The translations under genes were made by a program, and so were the position numbers. DNA of 64,000 bases from Moniliophthora roreri (lineage: Eukaryota; Basidiomycota; Agaricomycetes; Agaricales; Marasmiaceae). A model generated the notes under the pieces. That model was given only the letters and a program-made list of their open reading frames with translations, searched no databases and was not told the origin of the DNA. Positions 44,901 through 56,296 of the stretch are shown here, piece by piece (the stretch's first letter is position 1; the number at the start of each line of letters is the position of its first letter). Location of the stretch: the NCBI GenBank assembly GCA_001466705.2, contig LATX02000078.1:124001-188000 (forward strand). The letters are read 5' to 3'.

Positions 44901-47900
44901 CAACAACCGCATCGTCGCCAATTTCAAATCTTCCGCCTCCACTGGCGAGACCAGGTATCGTTATCTGCTTGACCAACGCGTGCTTTGACAATGAATACAC
45001 AACAAGCCGAGACGATTTTGTCGATGCATTCCTTGCCGGCAACGTCGTCTTGGGTGATACCCTTAAAAAAAAAACCAATCAGTACAACACCACAAACAAA
45101 ACCGAAAAAGCAAAATACTAACAAAACACCAACCAACGCCTCTCCCAACACGCCCGCATGAACAAACTCCCACTCTTCCTCTCCGTTTCCCTCTCCGTCT
45201 CCCAAGAACTTGCTCAAAGATGGCAAGTTCAACACCTCAACTACCTCATCCAACCTCGTACAATCCCAAACCTGTATACCCAACGGGTGATACCCCACCA
45301 TCAACAACTTTTTCCCTCGCATCCCCATATCCCATTTCGCAGAAATGATGGTACTGTGACTGCTTTTGTTCGAATTGGGGTTCATAGCTTGGGAGATGCC
45401 TGAACGTGAACGTGTACGATGGTGCTGTTCGTATTGAAGATGATGATGCTGCATCATGGGAAGAGAACCTCTACGGTCACGATGGTTGTGTTGCTGCTGT
45501 TGGTCGTAGTATCCTTGTCCATAAGACATCCGGCGTTGGGCATATTCGTATGGATCGTTAGACTGCTGCTGCTGTTGTTGTCTAGCCCGAGGAGTAGGGC
45601 GATGATTCTCGTCTTCTGCGACGCTCCTTTCGTGGGTAGGCTGACGTCGTTTCGTAGGAGGGCGAATAGTACCCTCCAGATCGACGGGTTCGCCCATGGT
45701 AGAACCAGAACCAGAACTAGCAGCAAGGTTTGAAGCGACACCAGTACCGGTAAACCTTCCAAAACTAACAGGTTTCGAAACAGCTGGAGGCGATACACCT
45801 GCAGCTGTGGGCGGTATAGGTATCGACAGGGTCTGGCTCGCGGTGGGCGTCTTTGGTGAAGATGCAGCGACCGAAGCCTTTGGTCTAACTGATGTCCGAG
45901 GCGAGGTAGGCGGAAAGGGTGTCGGCGCCGGTGCCGGGGTTGACTGAAGAGCAGTCGCAAAGGACACTGGTTCAGCTGCTGGAGAAGGTGCGCTGTGAGA
46001 TACAACAACACGTCAGCCGAGGATCATGAAACGAAACAGACAGTAGCAACGAGATGAATGCAGGAATAGAAGTAACAGCAGACAGCAATGATCTTTGATG
46101 GATGAAAATGCTCGCTACTGTTGAGGAAATTGGTGCGCAGCATGACCTGATAAGATTAGGCGCTCGTACATGCGTCCAAGGCATTGCCTTCCCTAGATAT
46201 GCAAGAACACCCCAGAGAACTGGAGATAGCAAATTAAGCTCTATGTCGCAGCCATTGCCATCTCCTCGACTAATTGCGCCCCGATAAAGACAATGAAAAG
46301 AAGCCACTCACCGAGCAAGCACTGGAGAACGAACACGTGGAGGTGAAGGTACTCGAGGTGAGGGCGCACTGGAAAAAGAGAGAAACACGTTAGTTCACGA
46401 ATATAACCAACATGAGCAACAAAGGAAAACGTAAAGAAGTAAAGGCGAGAGAAGGAAGAATGTTAGAGACTCGCGTGACGTCAAAACCATTGAGGAATCG
46501 CGCAAAAGCCCCTCGCATAGTTCATTCCCGTCGTCGCTACGACTGTTGCCTCGATGATAATGACTCACAACTCACCGAACAAGATCCGGGGAACGAACAC
46601 GAGGAGGTGAGGTTGCGCTGTAGGACGAAACAGGTGGTTAGCACCAATTCCCGTTTGAAGCACAGAGGCAAGAAAGTAAACGGTGAAGCTGGGGGCATGT
46701 TTGAGAAACAAGCACGAGCCACGGATATTAACAACAGCGGAGCCATACTTTTGGCGGGTGTTGCTAAGGTCGGTCGGCAAGCAGCTAATCCCAAAACGAA
46801 ACGAACCAGTCCCAAAAAAAACACACAAAACTCACCGGACGAGATCCGGAGAACGAACACGAGGAGGTGGAGTTGCACTATGAGCATTAAAAGGTATCGG
46901 CAATTGAAGTTTCCTGTCATGAAATGAACTCACCGAACGAGATCTGGAGACCGTTTACGGGGTGGTGGCGAGTGTGCACTGTGAGGAAGAGATAATGTCA
47001 GCACTGGATTTACACGATGTGGCGAAGGAAGGGCCAGACAGTGAAACGCAACCATGAGTCACACTTTGAGTAACATTCAAACAAGTACTGCACAAGCAGC
47101 ACCCAGCATTCCACCAAATTGGCCACTCCTGATTGCGACGAACCCAAACTGACAATTACTCACCCTGCCAGAACCGGAGACCGAACACGCGGAGGTGGTG
47201 AAGGTGCTGGTGTAAACGCAACGGGTTCATGTTGAGGTTCGGGTGCACTACAAGAATGAAAGCGAGGTGAGTCGGGAATGTCCAAGATGTATGGCGGAGA
47301 ACGAGGTGAAGACGAAAGCGGAGGTGTAGGTAACGGTGAGTCATTTGTCGTTGTCGTCGTTGAAGGTGGAATGACAACAACGAGATTGGATAAGAGGTCA
47401 GAAAACGAGCGATGGTCAAGCATCGTGAGGGAAGAGATGGTAAGGCGCAGAGGGGGAAAGTAGGGGTTCCCCCTCACGCATGTGTGCCAGACAGAAGGAC
47501 AAGATTATTGACTACGAAATAGAAGCAACAGCAATCACAACACGTGCAGGGGCACATTAGACTTTGAAATGATACAGAGTCATCCGCCATGGGGTAGATA
47601 TGACATAAGTCCGGGGCCGACTTTCAGGAAATCAAGAAGGAAGATGCCAAAACAAGAGAATGATATGACCGCAACTCACCGAACGATAGCTGGAGGTGGT
47701 GATACTGATTCTGGTTCGGATTCCATGTCGAGTGGTGAAAGTGCACTGCAAAGGGCAAAGATGTGAGCAAATACAGTCAGGGTTTGCAATATAAAGAGAT
47801 GAAACAGCAGTGGCACAATGGGCCGTAAAGCGAGCAATGATTGGACATGGTGAATGAAAGCGGAGGCAAGGCATGATAGTTTAGCGCTGGCTACACGTGT

Positions 47901-48386
47901 AGGAGGCCGACATGAAACCCAATAACAGAAAGAAACTCACCGGATCTGAGCCGCCCCATCTCCAACTGTAGTCTCCTCGGCCTCATCCATATCCAGATCC
48001 AACAACGGCCGCTGATTCCCAAATTCCTCTGCCATGTCCAATGCCTCTGCCATTCCAGCCCCTTCACTACCGCCAAACCCCACGTCTAGAGGCTCCCGCT
48101 GCATCGGTGCCACGCTTGGAGGCTCTGGCTCCGGTAATGGCGGTGTAAGCAGTCGGGATTCTCTCTCTTCTGATAACGAGTGCGTCGGTGTCGGTAATAC
48201 CGCTGCCACTCCCAGTCCTGGTCCTGATCCCGGCGGTCTACCTCTCGAGGTCGTCGTTTCGGGTAGCGCGATAGGGTAGATATCGGGTGAAGGTCGGGGG
48301 GAAGGGGTAGGTTGCTGAGAGATAACGGGGTGGGTGTAAGCATTGGTATCTTTCTTGCGTGTATTTCGATTATGTCTTGGGGGCAT
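41965..48386 (-). CDS. BCAS3-like WD40 protein
   Basis: Exon 1 (48386-47941) begins MPPRHNRNTRKKDTNAYTHP and is Pro/Ser rich. A set of short Pro-rich exons follows (see the array entry). The exon starting at 45992 holds more low complexity (RARQQQQQQSNDPYEYAQRR) and enters the beta-propeller with SAKWDMGMRGKKLLMVGYHP and GIQVWDCTRLDEVVEVLNL. Then come SSRLVVYSLSKHALVKQITI, STYEVLHEIPAAELALFCAP, PAPVYSISGRLLAYASGG, DIWFSQDGTSVMVAPKDGQV and ESASWSLDQRWVAFGTRKRT with VHVFAVNPYGGKSDVRSHL. The last blocks are the clearest BCAS3 match (the human protein has S-H-D-x-R-W-V then H-V-F-P-I-N-P-Y-G-G). BCAS3 family proteins bind phosphoinositide on forming autophagosomes. The end, LRGKKGRKKY at 41965, is basic. 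A run of about ten Gly lies at 44245-44276. Confidence 0.82.
45992..47745 (-). repeat. Array of duplicated in-phase micro-exons within the BCAS3-like gene
   Basis: Short exons at 47680-47745 (66 nt), 47164-47247 (84), 46934-46978 (45), 46836-46877 (42), 46576-46617 (42) and 46312-46368 (57) each follow CAG or TAG, begin with (T/C)GCA-type sequence, and most end in CG before GTGAGT. All lengths are multiples of three and all are phase 2-2, so any can be skipped or repeated without a frameshift. Four encode variants of A(T/H)(S)PPPRVRSPDLV. The next large exon at 45992 starts with the same GCA-CCT-TCT-CC theme. Confidence 0.82.
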
Positions 48387-50428
48387 TAACTTGTATAACT
48401 TGGTTTACTGGGGAGTGGGGATGGAACGAATGAACTGGAAACTTGAAAGCAAGATAACGAAGTCGAATTGTCCAAATGAGATGAGATATAGAATAGAATA
48501 GGTATAGCTTGATCGTTGATGATTGATTGTTCGTATAAGCCCTGTAAGTGAATGCAAGGCCTGCAAAAAGAATTATAAAGTGGAGAATGCGTATATGTGG
48601 TGGTCGTCGTCGTGGTTCAAAATGACAACAACCTCTTACAGGAGATTGTGTCAGCCAATGTGTAATGACTCGAGCTTGCCTTTTTTGGCTCGTTGAGCAC
48701 GTGTGACTCTGGTCCCGTTACCGACGCACGTCCGATAAAAGGCATAGCGTAGTGATGGCCCAAAGGGCGACTGATAAGAATGGTTGAGGCGTTGAAAGGC
48801 CGTATGTACATCTTGTGTCTGCTACTGTTGACGAAACCGAGATAGGTGCAAACTTGGGTGTGAAACTACGACTGCCGGGCCTTGTCCGGATTCACCGATG
48901 AGTGCCACTCCATGGGCGGGAACGCAGTGCGGGAACGTGCAATGTAAACACGTTCCCGGGGAGCTGGAGGTGATACCCACAGCGGAGTTAAAGAAGTGTG
49001 ATGGCTCCTTGCATCAAGGAGGATCGGACCCCAGAATCGTACTAGGGGTTGGATATCAATATTCCCAGGTCTGGTAGCTGGAACCCGAGGTAATTCAGCA
49101 TCTGTGCTTCCGAATCAGGGGAGTTGGAAGAAAAAAGCAAAGTGCTCACCATGTCTGAATCAAGCGATCCACAGTAAACCATTGAGGAAAGAGAATCATA
49201 AGAAACTGGGAGGAAGGCTCGCCGAGAGGCGATGATACTGGGTGGTCGGCCGCGGAGAAGCGAGTAAGGTCAAAGGGTGGAGGTTGCGGTGCGCTACTTT
49301 CGGGGACCAACTAATAAGTAACATTCCCAGCCTGGGATGTCATGCTTGAACATTTAGGGTCGCTTTCCAGAAGCGAACGTTACAGATATATTTCCTCCAA
49401 TCCGCTCCTGAATATCGTGGGGATCTTTGGTTACCCAACAATTAGCAAATAATTCAACGAAACGACAACCTTCATGCGCACCAACTAGTGCCTGTCAGAA
49501 GACTTTGCGAAGTTCGAGATGCGTATTTTGACAGTTGCGGGTACTTGGTTGCTTGACGCTATTCGGTACTAAGAGTTGCTAAGAGATGCTGTAGATATCG
49601 ATCAGCTATAACGACGATATCAGCAAATCGCTCAACCGCAATCAGACCATCAGACGTACCTATACTGCACTAGCGCCATGATCGCCGCTATTCCTTTCCC
49701 AGCATCAATCAGAAAATGCTGAGAGAATGAGCGATAGAAAACTCGTGAAAATGACACGGCGATTCACCTGCGTTTGATTTGACCCACAAGGTATTCCCAT
49801 GTGCTGTTTTGGTCGCAAGAACAACAGTATCACAGGGATAAAATATCATCTTCATGAGTTTTACTGGGAAAATCGAATTTTTGGCTTTAGGTAAAAAAAA
49901 CGAAAATAAAAATAAAATAAAATAAAAAGTTGCAAAGACAACACGGTTATTCACCTGCGCCAATCCAGCCCACCAATCTTTCACACCTATCATATGCTGA
50001 CCTTGGGAGCAAGAACGAAAGGATGGTAAGATCGCCTCGATGCTTTCGACTGGGCAAATCTAGGAATCGACAAGTCAAACTCAAGCCTACACTTAGCAGA
50101 AAGCCTGAAGACGTACCTATGCACCAATTAGCCAGATCTCCTTGATATTCCGGCTTCCCGTCTACTCCAGAGGTCAGTACTGAGGTGTGCGAAATGGAAA
50201 CTCGAGAACGGGGTGGTGGTGTTGGTCAAACTGGGAGACGCGTCGGGTCTAGACCTTTGAAATCACATGCTCTTCAAAAAAGGGCGAGGCTTCTCACGAC
50301 CCCATAGGGCGCTTGCGAGGGCGTCAACGTTTGATGGGCGAGGCGCCGGCCCCGCGCCGACCTATGATTCATTTCACTTCCTTCCATCATCATAGCCGTC
50401 GGCCATTTGTCCCCCCCACGAATGTTCA
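48387..50428. promoter_or_regulatory. 2-kb region between the BCAS3-like gene and the first NLR
   Basis: No coding signal with a family match was found. Readings around 49709-49993 and 49930-50145 are short and partly A-rich. A perfect 9-bp inverted repeat with a 9-nt spacer (GGGAACGTG at 48931-48939, CACGTTCCC at 48949-48957) is a possible factor site for the BCAS3-like gene. The right end carries the shared NLR/BTB promoter motifs at 50238-50255 and 50307-50314. Confidence 0.5.
50238..50314 (+). promoter_or_regulatory. Shared promoter module upstream of NLR 1
   Basis: ACGCGTCGGGTCTAGACC at 50238-50255 combines an MluI-type ACGCGT with the palindrome GGTCTAGACC. It is followed by gcttctcacgacccca and the core GGGCGCTT at 50307-50314, 122 bases 5' of the putative start. 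The same order appears at 56979-57063. Confidence 0.7.
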
Positions 50429-52537
50429 ATGGATCGTCTCAATTCTCTATCACAGGCGGAGATTTTGTTGTGGCTAGAGGTTACCATGAGCATACCCACA
50501 TATACAGTGAGTATGCTTTTTGTTATCGCTATATATCTGTTTAATTATCCTAGTACACGATTTTCTTCGGAGCAGCAGTGTCCTAAATGCAGCCTACAAC
50601 TCTGGAGAACGTGTCTCCACAGCTCCCAGATGCACGCCCGGGACGCGAGAAGCCGTTATACGCCTCATCATGAAATGGACGACCAACCCTTTCACTCCTC
50701 AACGTATTCTCTGGCTCAACGGTCTTGCTGGAGAAGGAAAATCAGCAATTGCCCAAAGCTTTGCAGAGATTTGTGCCTCCCCGCCTCTTCCAAGACTCGC
50801 TGCGAGCTTTTTCTTCTCCCGAGCACACGCAGAGCGTAGTAGCGCAATGCGGCTATTCCCCACTATCGCCTATCAACTCACAACCCATGATCCACGATTG
50901 AAGCACGCTGTGCTACAAGCGCTCCAAAAAGATTCGTCTATTCCTGACCTTTCACCAAAAGAGCAGCTGGAGCGCCTCATCGTTCAACCGATTATGTCGC
51001 TCAGGGAACCGGTGACTGGAGCTTGTCCAACAAGAATCATCATAATCGAAGCATTAGACGAATGTGATGATTACATGTCGATCCTTGAATGCTTGACGAC
51101 AACACTCATCCTCCGCCCTCATTTGTTCAAGCTCATAGTCACGAGTCGACCCGAAAGCGAGATCCAGGAATTCTTTTCACAGTCTACGCACTCCAGCCTT
51201 GTCCAATCTCTCGTTTTGAGCCAATTCGATGCCCGGGCAGACATTCGCTTGTACTTGGAGAGCTCGTTTGACTCGATACGCAAACGACACCGCAGGCGAA
51301 TGAATACAGTCCAGCCCTCAGAAGAATGGCCACCGAGAGCTGTTGTGGACAGGCTAGTCCACGAATCAGCTGGTCTCTTCATCTATGCTGCCAGCATCAT
51401 TCACTATGTTGATCACTGGTTTGATGGCCCTGCACGACGACTGTCAATGCTTATTGATGGGGATCTTTCGGCCGGTTCCTTTAACAATGACTTTGACTAT
51501 CCGTACGGTCAATTAGACAGACTTTACAAGCACATATTGGGGTCTGTCCAAGATTATTCCTCCATTCTTCGAACCGTATTAGGAACCGTCATGTCCCTTT
51601 ACATCCCTCTATCTCGCCAAGACTTGTCGTTACTTCTGTCACCCCTCCTACATGCTGACCAGGTAACCGCTATCCTGGATCGCCTGTCGCCTATTCTCAA
51701 AATCCCATGGAATATTGACTCCCCTGAGCCCATTCAAATATACCATCAGTCTTTGCGCGACTTCCTCGCTGATAGACGACGTTCGGAAGGCTTTTATGTG
51801 GACCCTTTGATCCAACATGCCGACATTACCGAATGCTGTTTTCAGTTGATGAGACGTATGCTGAAACGGGACATCTCGGTTCATTCTTGGACTCCTGGAG
51901 GGACTTACTCCAATCGAATGGACGTGTCTGTGCTTGGGGCGCTGAGATACGCGTGTCGGTTTTGGGCACAGCATCTCAACATGTCACCACTGGAGCCAAA
52001 TGAAGTGGACGATTACCTGGAGGAGTTTATTCACAATCATTTTTTATCTTGGATCGAGTGCATGAGCCTGCTGGGCGAGCTGGGAAGAGCCATACAGTCA
52101 CTTGGGATGTTTGTCAGCAATGAGGTACTTGTTAATATATCCAAGAAAGGGTATAACCTCACAAACGTCTCCAACAGAAGTATCGAGAACCATTGAGGGA
52201 ATGCGAAACATTCATCTTGGCGTTCTATTACCAACTTGCAACATCTGCGAAAGCAGTATACACTGACGCGCTCCCATCCTGTCCCTTAAGCTCGCCGCTC
52301 CGAAAGTGGTATCGTCATATGCTTCCGTCGGTGAACCGTGACAATGCTGAGATCGCGACATCTTGGCGCCAGATATTAAAGAAGACTGCCAAGGAGCGTA
52401 CAAGGAGGTACAGAGTTAAGGGTGGGAGGTTCAGGAGCACTTTGAGCCAAGGCGGGATGCCTGTTCATAGCGGAGCAAGTGTAGGCAGCTCTTCCAATAC
52501 TAGAACCGGCGCTTCAGTATGGACGTCCCCCTACTAG
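50429..52537 (+). CDS. Short NACHT-type NLR protein 1
   Basis: The main exon covers about 50550-52116. It starts with FLRSSSVLNAAYNSGERVST, then CTPGTREAVIRLIMKW, and the Walker A ILWLNGLAGEGKSAIAQSFA. LAASFFFSRAHAERSSAMRL follows, and the Walker B acidic run IIIIEALDECDDYMSILECL is intact. Sensor-type LFKLIVTSRPESEIQEFF and winged-helix elements (SAGLFIYAASIIHYVDHWFD, IPLSRQDLSLLLSPLLHADQ, IYHQSLRDFLADRRRSEGFY) complete a STAND ATPase. A 3' intron (gtacttgtta to ccaacag) leads to KYREPLRECETFILAFYYQL and a basic tail ending at 52537. No WD, ankyrin or TPR repeats follow, so this is a sensor-less short NLR. The 5' exon from 50429 (MDRLNSLSQAEILLWLEV) is tentative, since its phase does not match the following acceptor. 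Confidence 0.8.
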
Positions 52538-53680
52538 AACACATAGCCGTTCTTTATCGCATACAGCCGTGCTCTTCGTAACTTTCAAATGACCCCTGAT
52601 GAACCATGGATCGATCTACGCTTCGTCGGACTCGGTGAGCATTCTTCTAGCCTGATCAACCCAAACGCTCATTTCCCGAGCGATTTGGCAATGGTTCTTC
52701 CAGCTCAGGACGAAGAAGCTACGAAATAACAAGTTTCCACCCATATTTCTATCGCTATACCACACCACTATATGGAGCATAGTGTTATTGAATGGAGGGT
52801 GGAATGTAGTGATTACTGAACACCGCAAATAGACGTTCTTCATTCCCTATCGCGAATATCGTGAGGAGAAAGTAACTTCAAGGTGTCGATATTGGTCAGA
52901 AAATGTTCCAGTCTCCACGCGTATAGCCTCTTGTCTAAGAATACATCGTACAGAGTGAGATATGGGATATGGTGGACCATTGAAAAGATGTTTTGCGTTG
53001 AATCAAGATGGTGGTCTTCATATAAGCAGGGATTCCCATGGCCGTAAAAAGAGCAACGGGCGCTTCAGCCTTTGCCAACGGTGCATGTCACATGTCCTTT
53101 GTTCCCCTCTTCCATTCATCTCGTTGACAGTTGACAGTATTAGGTCCCAATTTCTCTCTATCCATCTACCTCTTTATGTTAAGATCATAATATTGATAAG
53201 CTCCTCAGCCCGAATATTACAAAGTGGTCTGGGAATGTTTGGCAGCCTTCATGACCCCTACATCAGCAAAAACCAGAAAGTGCTATAACCTAGCTCCAGG
53301 GGGATTATAACCTGGTTGTGACCTGGTTTGTGGGGGTTATGACTGGTTTCAAGGGTCATAATACCCTGCAGGTGGATTATAAACCCCGGGAGCCCATTAT
53401 AGCACTACACGGTTTTTGCTGATGTACTATCCTATTTACGCCAACAGAAAGTCGAAGTTGTAAGTGCCCTAAACTCACAGGCTTCGACATTTACATCTAC
53501 TCTCGATGTGAGGTGAAATGAATTCTAGCTCACTGAATTCCGTCTATCTCAAGAAATACTGAACGCGACTGCATCAAGCGCCGTCAAGATGCCTGTCGAC
53601 AATGGCCTGATGGTCACGCTGGTCTTTAAATTCGACCACCACGTTCGTGGCTGCTTCCGGTATTCCTCTGGATTCTGCCC
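52538..53680. other. Region between the two NLR genes
   Basis: This contains a copy of the GGGCGCTT core at 53058-53065 within gagcaacgggcgcttcagcc, and a TA-flanked MITE at 53261-53424. Open frames at 52616-52843 (-) and 52962-53288 (+) have no family signature. Confidence 0.45.
53261..53424. mobile_element. Tc1/mariner-type MITE, 164 bp
   Basis: The ends are perfect 14-bp inverted repeats (CATCAGCAAAAACC and its reverse complement) flanked by TA on both sides (53259-53260 and 53425-53426). The symmetry continues imperfectly inward with GTGCTATAA on both arms. The interior is G-rich, with repeated (g)attataacctggt-type blocks. It has no coding capacity. Confidence 0.85.
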
Positions 53681-56024
53681 ATGTTCAGCAGATCGTCGAA
53701 ATTCGTTATAGAAGGAGGAGAATTCTATAATGTAGACGGAGATTATCACGAGACTACCAACGTATATTACGGTGCGTATTCTTCGTGATGTCGTTTTTTT
53801 CATGAGCTCACCATGGATTAGCCTACGACATTCTTCGAAGCATTAGCGTGCCTAATGCTGCCTATTACGCTGGTGAACGTCGTGTCGCCGGCGCACCAAG
53901 GTGTACACCTGGGACTCGAACATCCGTCATTGACATCGTTATGAGTTGGGCCACCAATCCTTTCACTCGCGAACGTATTCTTTGGCTGAACGGTCTTGCT
54001 GGGGAAGGCAAATCAGCCATTGCGCAAAGCGTCGCAGAAAAATGTGCCAGGCATCCCCATTCAAGACTTGCCGCAAGCTTCTTCTTCTCCAGAGCGCATG
54101 CTGAACGCAGCAGCTCCATGCGAATATTCCCAACAATTGCGTATCAGCTCACGAATTATGATTCGCGGTTGAAGCAGGCTATACTACAGGCGCTCCAGCA
54201 TGATACGTCTATTCCCGACCGTTCTCCAGAAGATCAGCTCAAGATGCTTATTATCAATCCGATTATGTCGCTCATGGAACCGGCCGGAGACTGTCCCAGG
54301 CGAATAATTATGATTGAAGCATTGGATGAATGTGATGATTACATGACCATCTTGGAGTGCCTGGTATCATCACTTAAGCTCTTTCCACATCTATTTCGGC
54401 TGGTAATCACTAGTCGACCTGAACGACAAATTCAGGAATACTTTTCGGGGTTTATAACACCTGGTCGGGCAAAGTCGCTCTCTTTGAGCCAATTTGACGC
54501 CCGAGCGGATATTCGTCTTTACCTGGAGGCTTCCTTCAACATCATCCGCAGACGGAACCGTGGACGGCCAGGTGCCATCCCAGCGTCGGGCGCGTGGCCA
54601 TCGAGCGACGACATTCGGAGATTAGTCGATAAGTCTGCTGGTCTTTTCATTTATGCCTCCAGCATCATCAGTTTCGTGGATCACTGGTATGAGAGCCCCG
54701 GTGAACGGCTATCTAACCTTTTAGATAATGATAGGATGATGCTACCCTCCAATGATGACTCTCCATATGCACCATTGGACCGGCTCTATACACATATCCT
54801 CTCCGCTGTTCAAGAATATCCTGCAGCATTGCGAAAAGTACTAGGATCCGTCATGTCCCTTCTCATCCCTTTAAGTCGGCAAGACTTGTTGATGCTTCTA
54901 TCCTCCCGCATCCCCCCTGCCCAGATAGCTGCCATTCTTGATCGCCTTTATTCCGTCCTGAAACTACCATCACTACCATGGGACCTCGGTTCCAAACCAA
55001 TTCAAATATACCATCAATCTTTCCGGGACTTCCTCACGAACGAACATCGTTCAGGGAAAAAATTCTCCATGAATCCCTCATCTGAACACTCAAGCATGGC
55101 TCGATGCTGCTTCGAACTCATGAGGCATATGCTGAAACGAAACATTTGCGGGTTGCACTCTTTTGCGAGAAATGCGGAGATACAGGATCTTCCTCTTCGC
55201 AGAAGACAGCAGTTACCGGGTGCGCTAAGATACGCATATCGGTTCTGGGCTCATCATCTTTGCATGTCGTCGTATCGGCAAGCAAAGACCGCTACATACT
55301 TGTTAGAGTTTCTTCAAAAGTCTTTGCTGTATTGGGTTGAATGCATGAGCTTGCTAGGAGAGTTGGGCAGAGTGCTACAGTCCTTCCGGATGTTTAGTAG
55401 CATCAAGGTATTACAGTTCCTGTTCTCACATAGCAGAAGCATAGATACTAATATGAACAACAGGAGCTGGAAGAGCACTTGAGGGAATGTGAAACATTTG
55501 TCTTGATTTTCTACCACGAAATCGCAACGTCTTCACAAGCAGTGTACAATGTTGCTCTGCAATCCTGTCCCTTAAGCTCGCCTATTCGGAAGTGGTACCG
55601 CCATGAACTCGCGCCGTTCGATGAAACCGAGGTCCCAATGTCTTGGGCCCATTTATTACGCAAAACCGTCAAGGAGCACAGGTCAAAGCACCGAGTTATC
55701 GTGGATAGGCGTTTCCTTGCTCCTCGTACCCAGCCATATCGCATGTTGCAAGAAGGACAGAAACGTGCCTCACAATACAGTGCGGATCGACCTGGTGGCC
55801 TGCAAACAGATCCAATCACCTACCATCAGCTTCCTGTTAACCAAACGCCAAAGCGAAAGCACGTAGGTGTTGATCCAAAGATACAAGAAGACGGTCGGAA
55901 ATCCGTTACACAGGATGCTGACAGTAAACATAAAGTCAGACTGCTGTCTGATTCAACGATCTACACCAACCCTCAGGCTTTCACTCCGGATTCTTCCCTT
56001 ATCTATAGACCCTTCACGAGTTAA
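53681..56024 (+). CDS. Short NACHT-type NLR protein 2
   Basis: Exon 1 (53681-53771) encodes the typical mushroom NLR leader MFSRSSKFVIEGGEFYNVDG then DYHETTNVYY. Exon 2, from 53822, reads YDILRSISVPNAAYYAGER, CTPGTRTSVIDIVMSWATNP and the Walker A WLNGLAGEGKSAIAQSVAEK. RIIMIEALDECDDYMTILEC is Walker B, and LFRLVITSRPERQIQEYF is the sensor segment. The winged-helix part includes IPLSRQDLLMLLSSRIPPAQ and IYHQSFRDFLTNEHRS. A last intron (gtattacagt to gaacaacag) leads to ELEEHLRECETFVLIFYHEI and a longer polar tail ending IYRPFTS at 56024. It is a paralog of the gene at 50429-52537 and also lacks C-terminal repeats. All NTPase motifs are intact. Confidence 0.85.
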
Positions 56025-56188
56025 CAGCTTGCTAGGATCAGTACTGAGCTATACATTCATTACTCGATACAGCACATTCCCTTAATGCACCCTGTACACA
56101 ATAATTGTATCTCTGCATGCATACTACAGATGACCAGATTCTGAGACACCAAGACGCTCGCCCAGTTGAATGTGGCACCATAAACCCG

Positions 56189-56296
56189 GATGAATGGCCA
56201 TCAAGCAGTTGTGGACAGACTAGTTTATGAGTCGGCTAGTCCCTTCATCCATGCCGCCAGCATCATTCACTATGTGGATCACTGGTTTGGTAGCCC
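56189..56296 (+). pseudogene. 108-bp NLR fragment
   Basis: It matches about 51325-51432 of NLR 1 almost base for base (gatgaatggccatcaagcag, tatgagtcggctag, gccgccagcatcattcacta). It encodes ASIIHYVDHWF in one frame and EWPS in another, so a small indel has broken it. It is a remnant of a third NLR copy. Confidence 0.8.
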
